Source of the DNA: Parafrankia elaeagni
Lineage (GTDB): Bacteria > Actinomycetota > Actinomycetes > Frankiales > Frankiaceae
Length of the DNA stretch: 64,000 nucleotides
Direction of reading: 5' to 3'
Assembly (NCBI RefSeq): GCF_000374165.1
Contig: NZ_KB893739.1
Location: 62,001 to 126,000 of the forward strand
Below are positions 53,228-61,734 of this stretch, in pieces (positions within the stretch are counted from its first letter, which is position 1; the number at the start of each line of letters is the position of its first letter). The translations under genes were made by a program, and so were the position numbers. The notes under the pieces are model-generated. The model saw only the letters and a list, made by a program, of their open reading frames with translations. It did not search any database and was not told the origin of the DNA.

Positions 53228-55135
53228 TCAGCTGTTCGGGCTGCCCAGCAGGTCGTTGAGATCATCCGGCAGGTTTTCGATCCGCCCGGGCAGGCTCGAA
53301 TCCCCGCTGGCGGGATCCTGGGCGCCGTTCTGGTCCGCACCCTGGCCCCCCAGGTCCGGGACCTGCTCGCGCAGGTCGTCAGCGCCGCCGCGCAGCCGGT
53401 CGACCTGGTTGTCGATCGAATCCTGCACCGAGGTGACGATCCGGTTCCAGATCTGCTGGCGCTGCTCGTCGACCATCGTCGCGATCTGGTCGGCGGCGGA
53501 GAGCAGGAACAGCACGAGCAGGACGAAGATGATCGTCCGCTTGAACGGGATCCGCAACCGCCAGCGGCGCCGGGGGCGGGGCCGGCGCTCAGGCCGATAG
53601 GGCGCCGGTGCCGGCGGCACGGGCGGTGCCGGCGGTGCCGGCGGAGGTGCGGCGGGGCGGCGCGCGCCGCCCTGCGGGCGCTGGCGCGGGTCGCCGTAGT
53701 ACGGCGCGGGCGGCGCGGCTGGCATGGGCGGTGGGGCCTGCCGGGCAGCGGGGCGCCGCGGGGCCGGAGCGGGTGCGGCGGGCACCGGCCCCGGCGGAGG
53801 ACCGCCGTATCCCCGGGGATCAGGGCCGGCGCGCACCGGCTCCGGCTCGTCGCCGTACTGGACGAATCCGCCCTTGCGGCGCCGTCGCGCGGGTTGCGGG
53901 CCACCCGGGCCCTGCGGCCCCACGGGCCCTGGTGGCCGCGACGGAGAGGGAGCCTGCCGGGCGCCCGGCGGGGCCTCCCACCAGTGGTTGCCGGCATCGG
54001 CCGGGCCCGCGACCCGGGTCGGCGCGGGCCGCCCGGCCGGGCCTGCGCCACCTGCGCCAGCACCAGCAGCGCCGCCGGGCGGCCTGTCGAGCCGGGTGCG
54101 GGGCAGGCCCGCCTCGGCTCCGGCGCGCGCACCGGCACCGGCGGAACCGCCCGCCGCGGCACCCGCCGCCCCGGCACCCGCCGCCGCCCCCAGGCCGAAC
54201 CCGGCCGCCGCGGCGGCGGCGGCGGACCGGCCGCGCGGCCACGTGGTGTCCAGGACCTCACTGGCAACGGCGCGGGTGCTGCCGGCGCCCTCCCGGCCGC
54301 GGTCGCCGAGCAGGCGCAGCAGCAGCTGCTCGGCCGACGGCCGGCGCCGCGGATCCCGTTGCAGCGCGGCGACGACGATGTCGAGCAGCGGTGCCGGGAC
54401 CTGCCGCAGATCGGGCTCGTGCAGGAGCATCCGCTCCGACATCTCGAGGTAGGTGCCGTCGCCGTACGGGTGCTCCCCCGCCGCGGCGAAGGCCACGAGC
54501 AGGCCCCAGGCGTAGATGTCGGTCGCCGGGCCCACCGGCGCGGTGCCCTCCATCTGTTCCGGCGCCATCCAGCCGACGGAGCCCAGCACCAGGCCGGACT
54601 GGGTGCGCCCGCCCACCGCGTCCAGCGCCCGGGCGATCCCGAAGTCGATCACCCGCGGGCCGGAGTACGACAGCAGGACGTTGCTCGGCTTGAGGTCACG
54701 GTGCACGATCCCGGCGCCGTGGATCGCGGTCAGCGCCGAGGCGACCCCGACCGCCACCCCCTGCAGGGTGGACAGCGGCAGCGGGCCCGACTCCGCGACG
54801 ACCTCGTCGAGCCGGGCGCCGTCGATGAACTCGGTGACCAGGTAGGGACGCCGTGCGTGCGGGTCCGCGTCCAGGACCTGGGCGGTGCAGAACGGCGCCA
54901 CCCGGCGCGCGGCGGCGACCTCGTCGGCGAACCGGTCGCGGAACTCGGGGTCGATCGCGAGATCCGACCGGATCACCTTGATCGCGACCTGCCGGCCCTG
55001 GGAGTCGAGGGCGAGGTACACCCGGCCCATACCGCCCGCGCCGAGGCGGCCGATGACCTCGTAGCGCCCGATCGACGTCGGATCGTCCGGGTGCAGAGGT
55101 TCCCCGTGCGTCCGGCGTGCCGATCGGTCCGCCAC
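53228..55135 (-). CDS. Transmembrane serine/threonine protein kinase (PknB-like)
   Basis: A 635-residue Hanks-type kinase. The kinase domain (about residues 25-275) has the glycine loop RLGAGGMGRVYLA, Lys in VAIKVIRSD, catalytic HRDLKPSNVLL, DFGIARALD and SVGWMAPEQM. Residues ~290-520 are a Pro/Gly/Ala/Arg-rich juxtamembrane linker. One membrane helix (TIIFVLLVLFLLSAADQIA) lies near residue 545. The ~70-residue outer domain is short and Asp/Gln-rich, with no PASTA repeats. The GTG at 55135 (VADRSARRTHGEPLHPDDPTSIGRYEVIG) is preceded by GAGCGGGCGAG. Ligand and targets are unknown. Confidence 0.9.
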   Translation of the reverse strand: MADRSARRTHGEPLHPDDPTSIGRYEVIGRLGAGGMGRVYLALDSQGRQVAIKVIRSDLAIDPEFRDRFADEVAAARRVAPFCTAQVLDADPHARRPYLVTEFIDGARLDEVVAESGPLPLSTLQGVAVGVASALTAIHGAGIVHRDLKPSNVLLSYSGPRVIDFGIARALDAVGGRTQSGLVLGSVGWMAPEQMEGTAPVGPATDIYAWGLLVAFAAAGEHPYGDGTYLEMSERMLLHEPDLRQVPAPLLDIVVAALQRDPRRRPSAEQLLLRLLGDRGREGAGSTRAVASEVLDTTWPRGRSAAAAAAAGFGLGAAAGAGAAGAAAGGSAGAGARAGAEAGLPRTRLDRPPGGAAGAGAGGAGPAGRPAPTRVAGPADAGNHWWEAPPGARQAPSPSRPPGPVGPQGPGGPQPARRRRKGGFVQYGDEPEPVRAGPDPRGYGGPPPGPVPAAPAPAPRRPAARQAPPPMPAAPPAPYYGDPRQRPQGGARRPAAPPPAPPAPPVPPAPAPYRPERRPRPRRRWRLRIPFKRTIIFVLLVLFLLSAADQIATMVDEQRQQIWNRIVTSVQDSIDNQVDRLRGGADDLREQVPDLGGQGADQNGAQDPASGDSSLPGRIENLPDDLNDLLGSPNS

Positions 55136-55684
55136 GTCTCGCCCGCTCTCCCGCCTGTCCCGGCGGCCGCCGGGACACACCACCTGCGTGCCCGCGAGCC
55201 CGCGGGCACCTCCATCATCACGCTTCGGCGGCGGCCGCGACAGACCAGACGTCCAGATCGACAACAGCGGCGCCGAATGTGACGCTAACGCGCCCGGGGT
55301 CCGGGGGCCGCGTCGTGTCCGCCTTCCGACGGCCTGCGGGAGGGTCCGCCGTCGGGGCGGGGCGGGCTGCCGACGATCAGCCGAGGGCACTGCCGGCGGT
55401 CAGCCAGGGTGGAGGAGGGGAACTCACCTGCGACCGCCGACGGGTCAGGGCCGGCGGTTGCAGGTACGCGACACAGCACACCATCGCCACGGACCTGATG
55501 TCGAACGCCTGTTCACACCATCGGGGGGTCATGCCGGCCGCGGACGGCCCCGGGGCGGCAGGACCACCCGAGCGTGCCGCACGGGCGTGCCAGCCACCCC
55601 GGCGGTCGTGTATGGGGTGCCTGTGCTGCCGGGGCCATGGGGGTGCTGCCGGCGGGAAGGTGCGGGCGGCGGCAGACTGGACAC
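55136..55684. other. Divergent intergenic region between kinase and chelatase genes
   Basis: About 550 bp without a supported gene. It presumably contains the two divergent promoters. I found no clear hairpin or riboswitch. Confidence 0.5.
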
Positions 55685-56191
55685 ATGCGCGGTCTGCTGG
55701 TGATCGGACACGGCTCCCGTCGGGATGAGGCGAACGCCATGGTGGTCGAGCTCTCCCGCGCGCTCGCGCCCTGCGTGGACCTGCCGGAATGGGACGCCGT
55801 GGAGCCGGCCTTCCTCGACCTCGCCCACCCGGACATCGCCCAGGGCTATGCCGCGCTGGTCGACGCCGGCTGCTCGGAGATCATCGCGCACCCCTTCTTC
55901 CTGTTCGAGGGAAACCACACCGCCCGTGACATCCCCGACGCGCTGGCGGCGGCGCAGTCCGCGCACCCCGGTACGCGGTGGACGATCACCCTGCCGCTCG
56001 GCCTGCACCCGGGAGTCGTCCACGCGGTCCGGGCCCGCATCGAGGACGCGCTGGAGCACCCCGGGCCAGAGCACCCCGGGCCGGACACCGCGGCCGACGG
56101 TGGGAGCGCGGGCGGAAGCAGGGGCGAGGCTCAGGCGGTCGGTGCGCGGCGGGCGGCCACCAGCTCGGCGACCACCGCGGCGAGCGGGTAG
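55685..56191 (+). CDS. Sirohydrochlorin ferrochelatase/cobaltochelatase (CbiX/SirB family)
   Basis: A 168-residue single-domain chelatase. It begins MRGLLVIGHGSRRDEANAMV, where His of GHGSR is the first metal ligand. AFLDLAHPDIAQGYAALVDAGC and IIAHPFFLFEGNHTARDIP supply the second His region. It would insert Fe(II) into sirohydrochlorin to give siroheme for the nearby sulfite reductase; cobalt insertion for cobalamin is an alternative. The last ~35 residues are low complexity. The coding end overlaps the convergent cobA-hemD gene by 61 bp. Confidence 0.85.
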   Translation: MRGLLVIGHGSRRDEANAMVVELSRALAPCVDLPEWDAVEPAFLDLAHPDIAQGYAALVDAGCSEIIAHPFFLFEGNHTARDIPDALAAAQSAHPGTRWTITLPLGLHPGVVHAVRARIEDALEHPGPEHPGPDTAADGGSAGGSRGEAQAVGARRAATSSATTAASG

Positions 56192-57786
56192 ATCCCCGGC
56201 TCGGGCGGGACGGCGTCCACCCGCAGGCCCGCGGCCTCACAGGCCTGGACGGTGCGCCGCCCCATCGCTGCCACGAGGACGGACTCGGGCAGCGGCCCGT
56301 ACAGCTCGGCCAGGCAGCGGGCCGCGGTTGACGAGGCGAGCGCGACGGCGTCGATGTCACCGTGGCGCAGCTCCTGCGCGATCCGCGGGTCGGCCTCGGT
56401 CGCCGCGTCGGTCAGCAGCCGGACCCGGCGCATCGTCCGGATGCCGGCCGGCGGCGGCGCGTCCCCGCAGACCACCACCCGCAGCCCTGACACCGGTACC
56501 TCGGTGACCATCCGGTTCGCGACCTGGACCTCGGCCGACGAGCGGACCGCCGTCAGCCCGAGCCCGGCCAGCGCCGCCGCCGCGGAGTCGGACGCCGCGA
56601 CCAGCGTCAGACCGGCCAGCGCGCGGACGTCCGTGCCCTGGGCACGCAGGAGCGTGACGGTGGCGGCGACCTCGTCCGCATCGGCCAGCACCAGCCCGTC
56701 CGCACCGGGCAGCGCCGCACGCAGGGCCGAGCCGTCGGCGACCGGGACGAGCTGGCTGACCACCGTCTCGACGACCTCCGCGCCGAGCTCACGCAGCCGG
56801 CGAGCCAGCAGGCCCTGGCGCGCCCTGGTCCGCGGCACGAGGACCCGGAGCCCGGCAAGCGGCGCGGCCGCGCTCCCGACCTGCCCCACGGCCCCGGCCT
56901 GCCCCACGGCCCCGGCCGGGTCCTGCCCGGCAGACGCCGGGTCGGGTGTGAGGTCGGGTGCCAGGTCGGGGAGGACGGCGGCGTCGCGGCGGGCGGCGAC
57001 CGCGCCGACCACCAGCACCGCGGGCGAACGCAGCTGGAACGCGACGGCGTCGACGGCGAGAGCGTCGAGGGTGGTGCGGAGCACCCGCTGCGCGGGGGTG
57101 GTGCCGCGCTCGATGACCGCGGCCGGCGTCGTCGGCGGGCGGCCGCCGCGCATCAGCGCCTCGACGATGTCGATCAGCCGGGCGACGCCCATGAGCACGA
57201 CGATCGTGGCCCGGCTGGCCGCGAGGGCCGCCCAGTCCACCGTCGACTGCGGGTGGCCGGGTGGCAGGTGGCCGGAGACGATCGCGATGTCCTGCGCCAC
57301 CCCGCGGTGGGTGACGGGGATGCCCGCGTAGGCGGGGGCGGCGATCGCAGAGCTCACACCGGGGACCACGGTGCAGGGAATCCCGGCGGCGGCGCAGGCC
57401 TCGGCCTCCTCGCCGCCGCGGCCGAACAGGAACGGGTCCCCGCCCTTGAGACGCACCACCATCGCCCCGGCGCGGGCCTCCTCGACCAGGATCTGGTTCA
57501 CTTCCTCCTGGCTGCGCGACAGCGTCGGGCTCTTGCCGACGTGGATCACCCGCGCCTCCGGCCGCGCCGCGTCAAGCAGCACCGCCGCGGCCAGGCGGTC
57601 GGTGACGACCACGTCGGCCCGGGCAAGCAGCTCCCGCCCGCGCACCGTCAGCAGCCCGGGATCACCGGGACCAGCCCCCACCAGCCATACCTCGCCGGTT
57701 CCGCTGCGGCCGAGGGCCACCGGAGCCGGGTCAGGCTCGGGCCGCCGGCTGCCGGGCCCGGTCGTCGCGACTACCACGGCGTGCAC
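56131..57786 (-). CDS. cobA-hemD: Fused uroporphyrinogen-III C-methyltransferase / uroporphyrinogen-III synthase
   Basis: A 551-residue bifunctional protein. The SAM-dependent methyltransferase half (residues ~32-270) has VWLVGAGPGDPGLLTVRG, VVRLKGGDPFLFGRGGEEAEAC and GVSSAIAAPAYAGIPVTHRGVA. The second half (~305-551) is a HemD-type uroporphyrinogen-III synthase (VLVPRTRARQGLLARRLRELGAEVVE). It makes uroporphyrinogen III and then precorrin-2 for siroheme and cobalamin. The linker contains a short duplicated AGAVGQAGAVGQ. The GTG at 57786 starts the protein, 177 bp after cysH. Confidence 0.92.
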   Translation of the reverse strand: MHAVVVATTGPGSRRPEPDPAPVALGRSGTGEVWLVGAGPGDPGLLTVRGRELLARADVVVTDRLAAAVLLDAARPEARVIHVGKSPTLSRSQEEVNQILVEEARAGAMVVRLKGGDPFLFGRGGEEAEACAAAGIPCTVVPGVSSAIAAPAYAGIPVTHRGVAQDIAIVSGHLPPGHPQSTVDWAALAASRATIVVLMGVARLIDIVEALMRGGRPPTTPAAVIERGTTPAQRVLRTTLDALAVDAVAFQLRSPAVLVVGAVAARRDAAVLPDLAPDLTPDPASAGQDPAGAVGQAGAVGQVGSAAAPLAGLRVLVPRTRARQGLLARRLRELGAEVVETVVSQLVPVADGSALRAALPGADGLVLADADEVAATVTLLRAQGTDVRALAGLTLVAASDSAAAALAGLGLTAVRSSAEVQVANRMVTEVPVSGLRVVVCGDAPPPAGIRTMRRVRLLTDAATEADPRIAQELRHGDIDAVALASSTAARCLAELYGPLPESVLVAAMGRRTVQACEAAGLRVDAVPPEPGIYPLAAVVAELVAARRAPTA

Positions 57787-57963
57787 GGTACAGCCTGGTG
57801 AGCGCAGCCTGCCCTGGTTCGTGGCGGCGTCGGCATCGCCCCCGGCCGGGAGCCCGTTGCTGGTGACAGCCCTGGCCAGGCCGGCGCGGGCCGGGAGCCA
57901 CGCCGGCGGTGGCCGACTGCCGGGCCGGTGCCGGGCCGAGGACAGGCCGTAGTCAGGCCCGAG

Positions 57964-58635
57964 TCAGTGAATGCCGCACTCGGACTTGCTCGTGCCGGCC
58001 CAGCGGCCCTCCCGGCCGGCGCCGCGGCGAGTGCACGGCCAGCAGCCGACCGAGTCGTAGCCGTCCGAGAGCAACGGGTTGACGATCACGTTGTGCTCCT
58101 GGACGTAACGCTCGACGTCCTCGTCCGTCCAGGTGGCCAGCGGGTGCACCTTCACCTTGCCGCGGCGCTGGTCCCAGCCGACCACGGGCAGGTTGCGCCG
58201 CCCGGCCGACTCGGCGCGCCGGGAGCCGGCGGCCCAGGCCCGGTAGGGCGCCAGCGCCCGGTCCAGCGGAACGATCTTGCGCATCCGGCAGCACAGGTCC
58301 GGGTCGGTCTCGTACAGCCGCGGACCGTGCACGGCGTCCTGTCCGGCCACGGTGAGCTGCGGGCTCGCACTGATGATGGGCAGTGAGTAGGTGTGCGCGA
58401 CCGCGTCCCGCGTGCCGATGGTCTCGGCGAAGTGGTAACCGGTGTCGATGAAGACGACCGGGATGTCCGTGCGGATCCGCGACAGCATGTCGACGAGCAC
58501 CGCCTCGGCCATGGACGCCGCGACAGCAAGCCCGGTACCGAACTCCTCGGCCGCCCAGCGGAGGATCTCCTCCGCCGGTGCGCCCTCGAGCTCGTCACCG
58601 GCCCGCAGTGCCCGGGCCTTCAGCGCGGCATCCAT
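57964..58635 (-). CDS. cysH: Adenylyl-sulfate (APS) reductase, iron-sulfur type
   Basis: A 223-residue reductase that converts APS to sulfite with thioredoxin. The [4Fe-4S] cysteine pairs CC (DLCCRMRKI) and CxxC (VGCWPCTRR) mark the bacterial APS-reductase subgroup. The catalytic Cys is in the C-terminal SECGIH. The substrate motifs are VFIDTGYHFAET and HPLATWTDEDVERY. The ATG at 58635 overlaps the preceding gene's stop by one base (TGATG), so it is translationally coupled to the sir operon. Confidence 0.95.
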   Translation of the reverse strand: MDAALKARALRAGDELEGAPAEEILRWAAEEFGTGLAVAASMAEAVLVDMLSRIRTDIPVVFIDTGYHFAETIGTRDAVAHTYSLPIISASPQLTVAGQDAVHGPRLYETDPDLCCRMRKIVPLDRALAPYRAWAAGSRRAESAGRRNLPVVGWDQRRGKVKVHPLATWTDEDVERYVQEHNVIVNPLLSDGYDSVGCWPCTRRGAGREGRWAGTSKSECGIH

Positions 58636-58961
58636 CAGTCGCTCTCCTCCACGTCCAACGGCGCGACGGCGGTGCCGTTCGCCGAACCCGATACCCCTGG
58701 CGTCGTCCCGGCGCGGACCCCCCCGGAGGACTCCACCCCACTGGCCACCGATGCCGCGGCGCCTGGTCCTGCGGCGCCTGGTCCTGCGGCGTCTGGTTCT
58801 GTCGCTGCGACGAGCGCTGTGAGGCTGAGCCGGAAGGCCCGCTGGCACGCCCGGCAGGCCCAGTGCCCGTGGCCCTCCCCCGACCCGCCCGGAGCGGGCT
58901 CGGGTACCAGGTCCTCGTCGCCGCAGTACGGGCAGTAGAAGGGGACGGCGCGGGCGCTCAC
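58635..58961 (-). CDS. Small two-CxxC (zinc-ribbon-like) protein between sir and cysH
   Basis: A 108-residue protein of unknown function. The first ~45 residues form a putative zinc ribbon with CPYC and CRAC pairs (PFYCPYCGDEDLVPEP, then WACRACQRAF). The rest is Ala/Gly/Val-rich low complexity. The GTG at 58961 overlaps the sir stop by 4 nt and its stop overlaps cysH by 1 nt, so it is tightly coupled to both. It may help cluster assembly or electron delivery for sulfite/APS reduction, but that is an inference from position. Confidence 0.8.
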   Translation of the reverse strand: MSARAVPFYCPYCGDEDLVPEPAPGGSGEGHGHWACRACQRAFRLSLTALVAATEPDAAGPGAAGPGAAASVASGVESSGGVRAGTTPGVSGSANGTAVAPLDVEESD

Positions 58962-60694
58962 GTCGCCCCGCCCCCATCCGCGTCCGCCGCCGGCGCGGCG
59001 CCGATGAGCAGCGACTCGTCGGCGCGTTCCGCCCAGTCGGCGAAGGTGTCGCCGTCGGCCCGGTTCGCCTGGTACGTCTCCAGGAGCCCGACGACATAGT
59101 CGACGAGGCCGTCGGCGGTGACCTTGAGCCCGCGTGACTTGCGCCCGAGCCGGGAACGCGTCCCCAGGTGCCCGCCGAGGTGGACCTGGAACCCCTCGAC
59201 CATCGCGCCGCTGTCGTCCGGGACGAGCGAGCCCTTCAGGCCGATGTCCGCCACCTGGAAACGGGCGCAGGCGTTCGGGCACCCGTTGATGTTGATGCCG
59301 ATCGGCTCCGTGAAGTCCGGCAGCCGGCTCTCCAGCTCGGTGATGAGATCGCGGGCGTTGCCCTTGGTCTCGACGATCGCGAGCTTGCAGAACTCGATCC
59401 CGGTGCAGGCCATCGTGCCGCGGCGGAACACGCTGGGCTTCACGACGAGGTCGAGCTTCGCCAGCTCCGCCTCCAGCGCGTCGAGCTCGCTGCCCGGGAC
59501 GTCGAGGATCACGAGCTTCTGCATCGTGGTCGCCCGGATCCGGCCCTGGCCGTGGCGGTCCGCGAGGTTCGCGACGGCGGCCAGTGTCGTCCCGGTCAGC
59601 CGGCCGGCGCGCGGCGCGAACCCGACCGCGAAGCTGCCGTCCCGCTGCTGGTGCACTCCGATGTGGTCCCGCCCCTCGTTGCGGGGCGGGAGCGGCGCCG
59701 GGCCGTCCGGCAGGGCCGCCGAGAGGTACTCCTTCTCCAGCGTCGAGCGGACCCACTCGACGCCCATGTCCGCCACGAGGAACTTCAGCCGGGCACGGGT
59801 GCGCATCCGCCGGTAGCCGTAGTCACGGAACAGCTGGATGACGCCGTGCCACACCTCGGCGACCCGCTCGGGCGGCACGAAGGCACCGAGGCGCACACCG
59901 AGCTTCGGGTTCGTCGACAGGCCGCCCCCGACCCACAGGTCGTAGCCCGGGCCGAGATCGGGGTGCACCACACCGACGAAGGCGATGTCGTTGATCTCGT
60001 GCAGGGTGCACTGGTCCGCGCAGCCGGACATCGCGCTCTTGAACTTGCGGGGCAGGTTCGCCAGCTCCGGGTCCCCGACGAACCGCTCGACGACCTCGTC
60101 GATCACACCGGTGGCGTCGAGGACCTCGTCGGCGTCCACCCCCGCCAGCGGGCAGCCGAGGATGACCCGCGGCGTGTCCCCGCACGCCTCGGCGGTGGTC
60201 ATGCCCGCCGCCTCGAGCGCCCCCCAGATGGCGGGGACGTCCTCGATGCGGATCCAGTGCAGCTGGATGTTCTGCCGGTCGGTCACGTCGGCGACGTCCC
60301 GCCCGTACCGGGTGGAGATGTCGGCGATCACCCGCAGCTGGTCCGATGTCATCCGGCCGCCGTCGAGGCGAATCCGCTGCATGAAGTAGCTGTCGTCGAG
60401 CTCCTCGGGCTCCAGCACGGCCGTGCGGCCACCGCTGATCCCCGGCCGGCGCTGTGTGTAGAGGCCCCACCAGCGGAACCGACCGCGCAGGTCCTGCGGG
60501 TCGATGCTGTCGAAACCCGTGTGCGGGTACTGGTTCAGGATGCGGTCTCGCACGGCGAGACCGTTCTGATCCTTCTTCATCCGCTCGTTGGCGTTGAGCG
60601 GTTCGGAGTGGCCCAGCGCCCATTGGCCCTGTCCCTTGGGTCGGGACGGGCTCTGCGGGCGCGCGGCACGCGGGTTTCGAGCAGGAGAAGTCAT
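58958..60694 (-). CDS. sir: Ferredoxin-dependent sulfite reductase (siroheme, [4Fe-4S])
   Basis: A 578-residue siroheme protein that reduces sulfite to sulfide. The siroheme/cluster cysteines are in TMACTGIEFCKLAIVETK and NGCPNACARFQVADIG. Siroheme-binding arginines lie in DDSYFMQRIRLDGGRMT and DRQNIQLHWIRIED. Nitrite reductases share this fold, but cysH coupling and the upstream sulfur-type leader support sulfite. Ferredoxin is the likely donor. The ATG at 60694 (MTSPARNPRAARPQ) has GAGAGATCCG upstream. It is first in the sir-zinc-ribbon-cysH operon. Confidence 0.93.
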   Translation of the reverse strand: MTSPARNPRAARPQSPSRPKGQGQWALGHSEPLNANERMKKDQNGLAVRDRILNQYPHTGFDSIDPQDLRGRFRWWGLYTQRRPGISGGRTAVLEPEELDDSYFMQRIRLDGGRMTSDQLRVIADISTRYGRDVADVTDRQNIQLHWIRIEDVPAIWGALEAAGMTTAEACGDTPRVILGCPLAGVDADEVLDATGVIDEVVERFVGDPELANLPRKFKSAMSGCADQCTLHEINDIAFVGVVHPDLGPGYDLWVGGGLSTNPKLGVRLGAFVPPERVAEVWHGVIQLFRDYGYRRMRTRARLKFLVADMGVEWVRSTLEKEYLSAALPDGPAPLPPRNEGRDHIGVHQQRDGSFAVGFAPRAGRLTGTTLAAVANLADRHGQGRIRATTMQKLVILDVPGSELDALEAELAKLDLVVKPSVFRRGTMACTGIEFCKLAIVETKGNARDLITELESRLPDFTEPIGININGCPNACARFQVADIGLKGSLVPDDSGAMVEGFQVHLGGHLGTRSRLGRKSRGLKVTADGLVDYVVGLLETYQANRADGDTFADWAERADESLLIGAAPAADADGGGAT

Positions 60695-60752
60695 CGGATC
60701 TCTCGGTGAGCAGGGTCCACCGCGGCGTCGTACGGCCGGAAGGTGGGCGGAG

Positions 60753-60839
60753 TCAGCGGGAGCGGCGACAGCCGGCGCTGGAGACGCGCAACAGGTCGAC
60801 GTGCAGACGCGCGACCAGGCAGGGGTCGACGGGGCTCAC
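60753..60839 (-). CDS. Short leader peptide upstream of sir (putative sulfur-responsive attenuator)
   Basis: A 28-codon frame starting with GTG at 60839 and ending 58 bp before sir. The product ends VARLHVDLLRVSSAGCRRSR. This (L)HVDL-RVSSA-CRR signature is known from a family of actinobacterial leader peptides found upstream of sulfur-metabolism operons. No Shine-Dalgarno is visible, so translation may be leaderless. It contains two cysteines, at residues 7 and 24. The start is the only GTG before the motif that gives a short peptide. Mechanism is inferred, not shown. Confidence 0.75.
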   Translation of the reverse strand: MSPVDPCLVARLHVDLLRVSSAGCRRSR

Positions 60840-61146
60840 GTCAGTTGGCCGTGCGACGGGCGTACCCGGCGAGGCCACCGGGGCCCCGGAACGTGACGAC
60901 TTGGCCGATGGGAACACCTCAGCGCGCCGACGGCGGGCGACGATCAGACGCCCGCCCGACGGCTCCAACAGGTGGGCCCGGGCAGTCACGCTGGCCATGT
61001 TCCCACAGATCTGCCGCCGACGTCGTGGATGCGTCGTCACACCCCATCCCGGTCACGGCACGATCACAACACGCGACAAACCACGGAACGGGCCATGTCA
61101 GGCCGAACCAGAACGAACCAGCCGGAGCAGGCCGCGCCGGGCGGGT
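60840..61146. other. Intergenic region upstream of the sir leader
   Basis: About 305 bp between the leader peptide and the response-regulator gene. It presumably holds the sulfur-operon promoter. Nothing else is recognisable. Confidence 0.4.
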
Positions 61147-61734
61147 TCAGAGCGGGCGCGGACGCCGACACATCTGGCGCAGCCGGTCGAGCAGCACTCC
61201 GGTGGAAAGGTCCTTCTCCATCAGCTCGTCGGCGCCGAGCGCCAGGACCTGCTCCCGCAGACTCCCACCCGAGAACCCGGTGAAGATCACGACATGGGCC
61301 TCGGGAGCGGCTCTGCGCACCCGGGGCAGCGCGCCGATCCCGTCGAGGACGGGCATCGCCACGTCGAGCAGGACGAGGTCGGGCCCCGTCCGGCTCACGA
61401 CCTCGACGGCCTCCGCCCCGTTGGTGGCACGGCCTACCACGGTGAAGTCGGGCTCGGTGTCGAAGAGCAGGCAGAGCAGCTCACGCAGCCCGTCGGCATC
61501 GTCCGCGACGACCACCCGATACGGGCCGGGCCGGCCTCGGCCGCGGGCGGGCGAGGCGCGCTCGGCGACGCCGACCCCCGCCACACCGACCCCCGCCGCG
61601 CCGATGCCGGGAGCACTGACGCCAGGAGCACCGGTGACACCCGTACCCGTGACGCCGACGACGCCCGCACCGGAGATGCCGGTGTCGGCGCCAACGACGC
61701 CGACATCCTCATCCGTCGACGGCCAGCGGTCCAT
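61147..61734 (-). CDS. Receiver-only response regulator with Gly-Val-rich N-terminus
   Basis: A 195-residue protein. The receiver domain (about residues 70-190) has the acidic pair VVVADDADGLRELL, phospho-acceptor Asp in PDLVLLDVAMPVLDG, Thr in VVIFTGFSG and Lys in ADELMEKDLS. There is no DNA-binding or enzymatic output domain, so it probably acts by protein contact or as a phosphate sink. The first ~65 residues are a degenerate G-V-x-G repeat from a repetitive DNA segment. No histidine kinase is adjacent. The ATG at 61734 is preferred over a GTG one codon upstream. Confidence 0.8.
   Translation of the reverse strand: MDRWPSTDEDVGVVGADTGISGAGVVGVTGTGVTGAPGVSAPGIGAAGVGVAGVGVAERASPARGRGRPGPYRVVVADDADGLRELLCLLFDTEPDFTVVGRATNGAEAVEVVSRTGPDLVLLDVAMPVLDGIGALPRVRRAAPEAHVVIFTGFSGGSLREQVLALGADELMEKDLSTGVLLDRLRQMCRRPRPL

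Noticed and set aside
56131..57786. Cobalamin riboswitch near cobA-hemD
   Set aside because: No B12-box-like sequence was seen in the 177-bp upstream gap.
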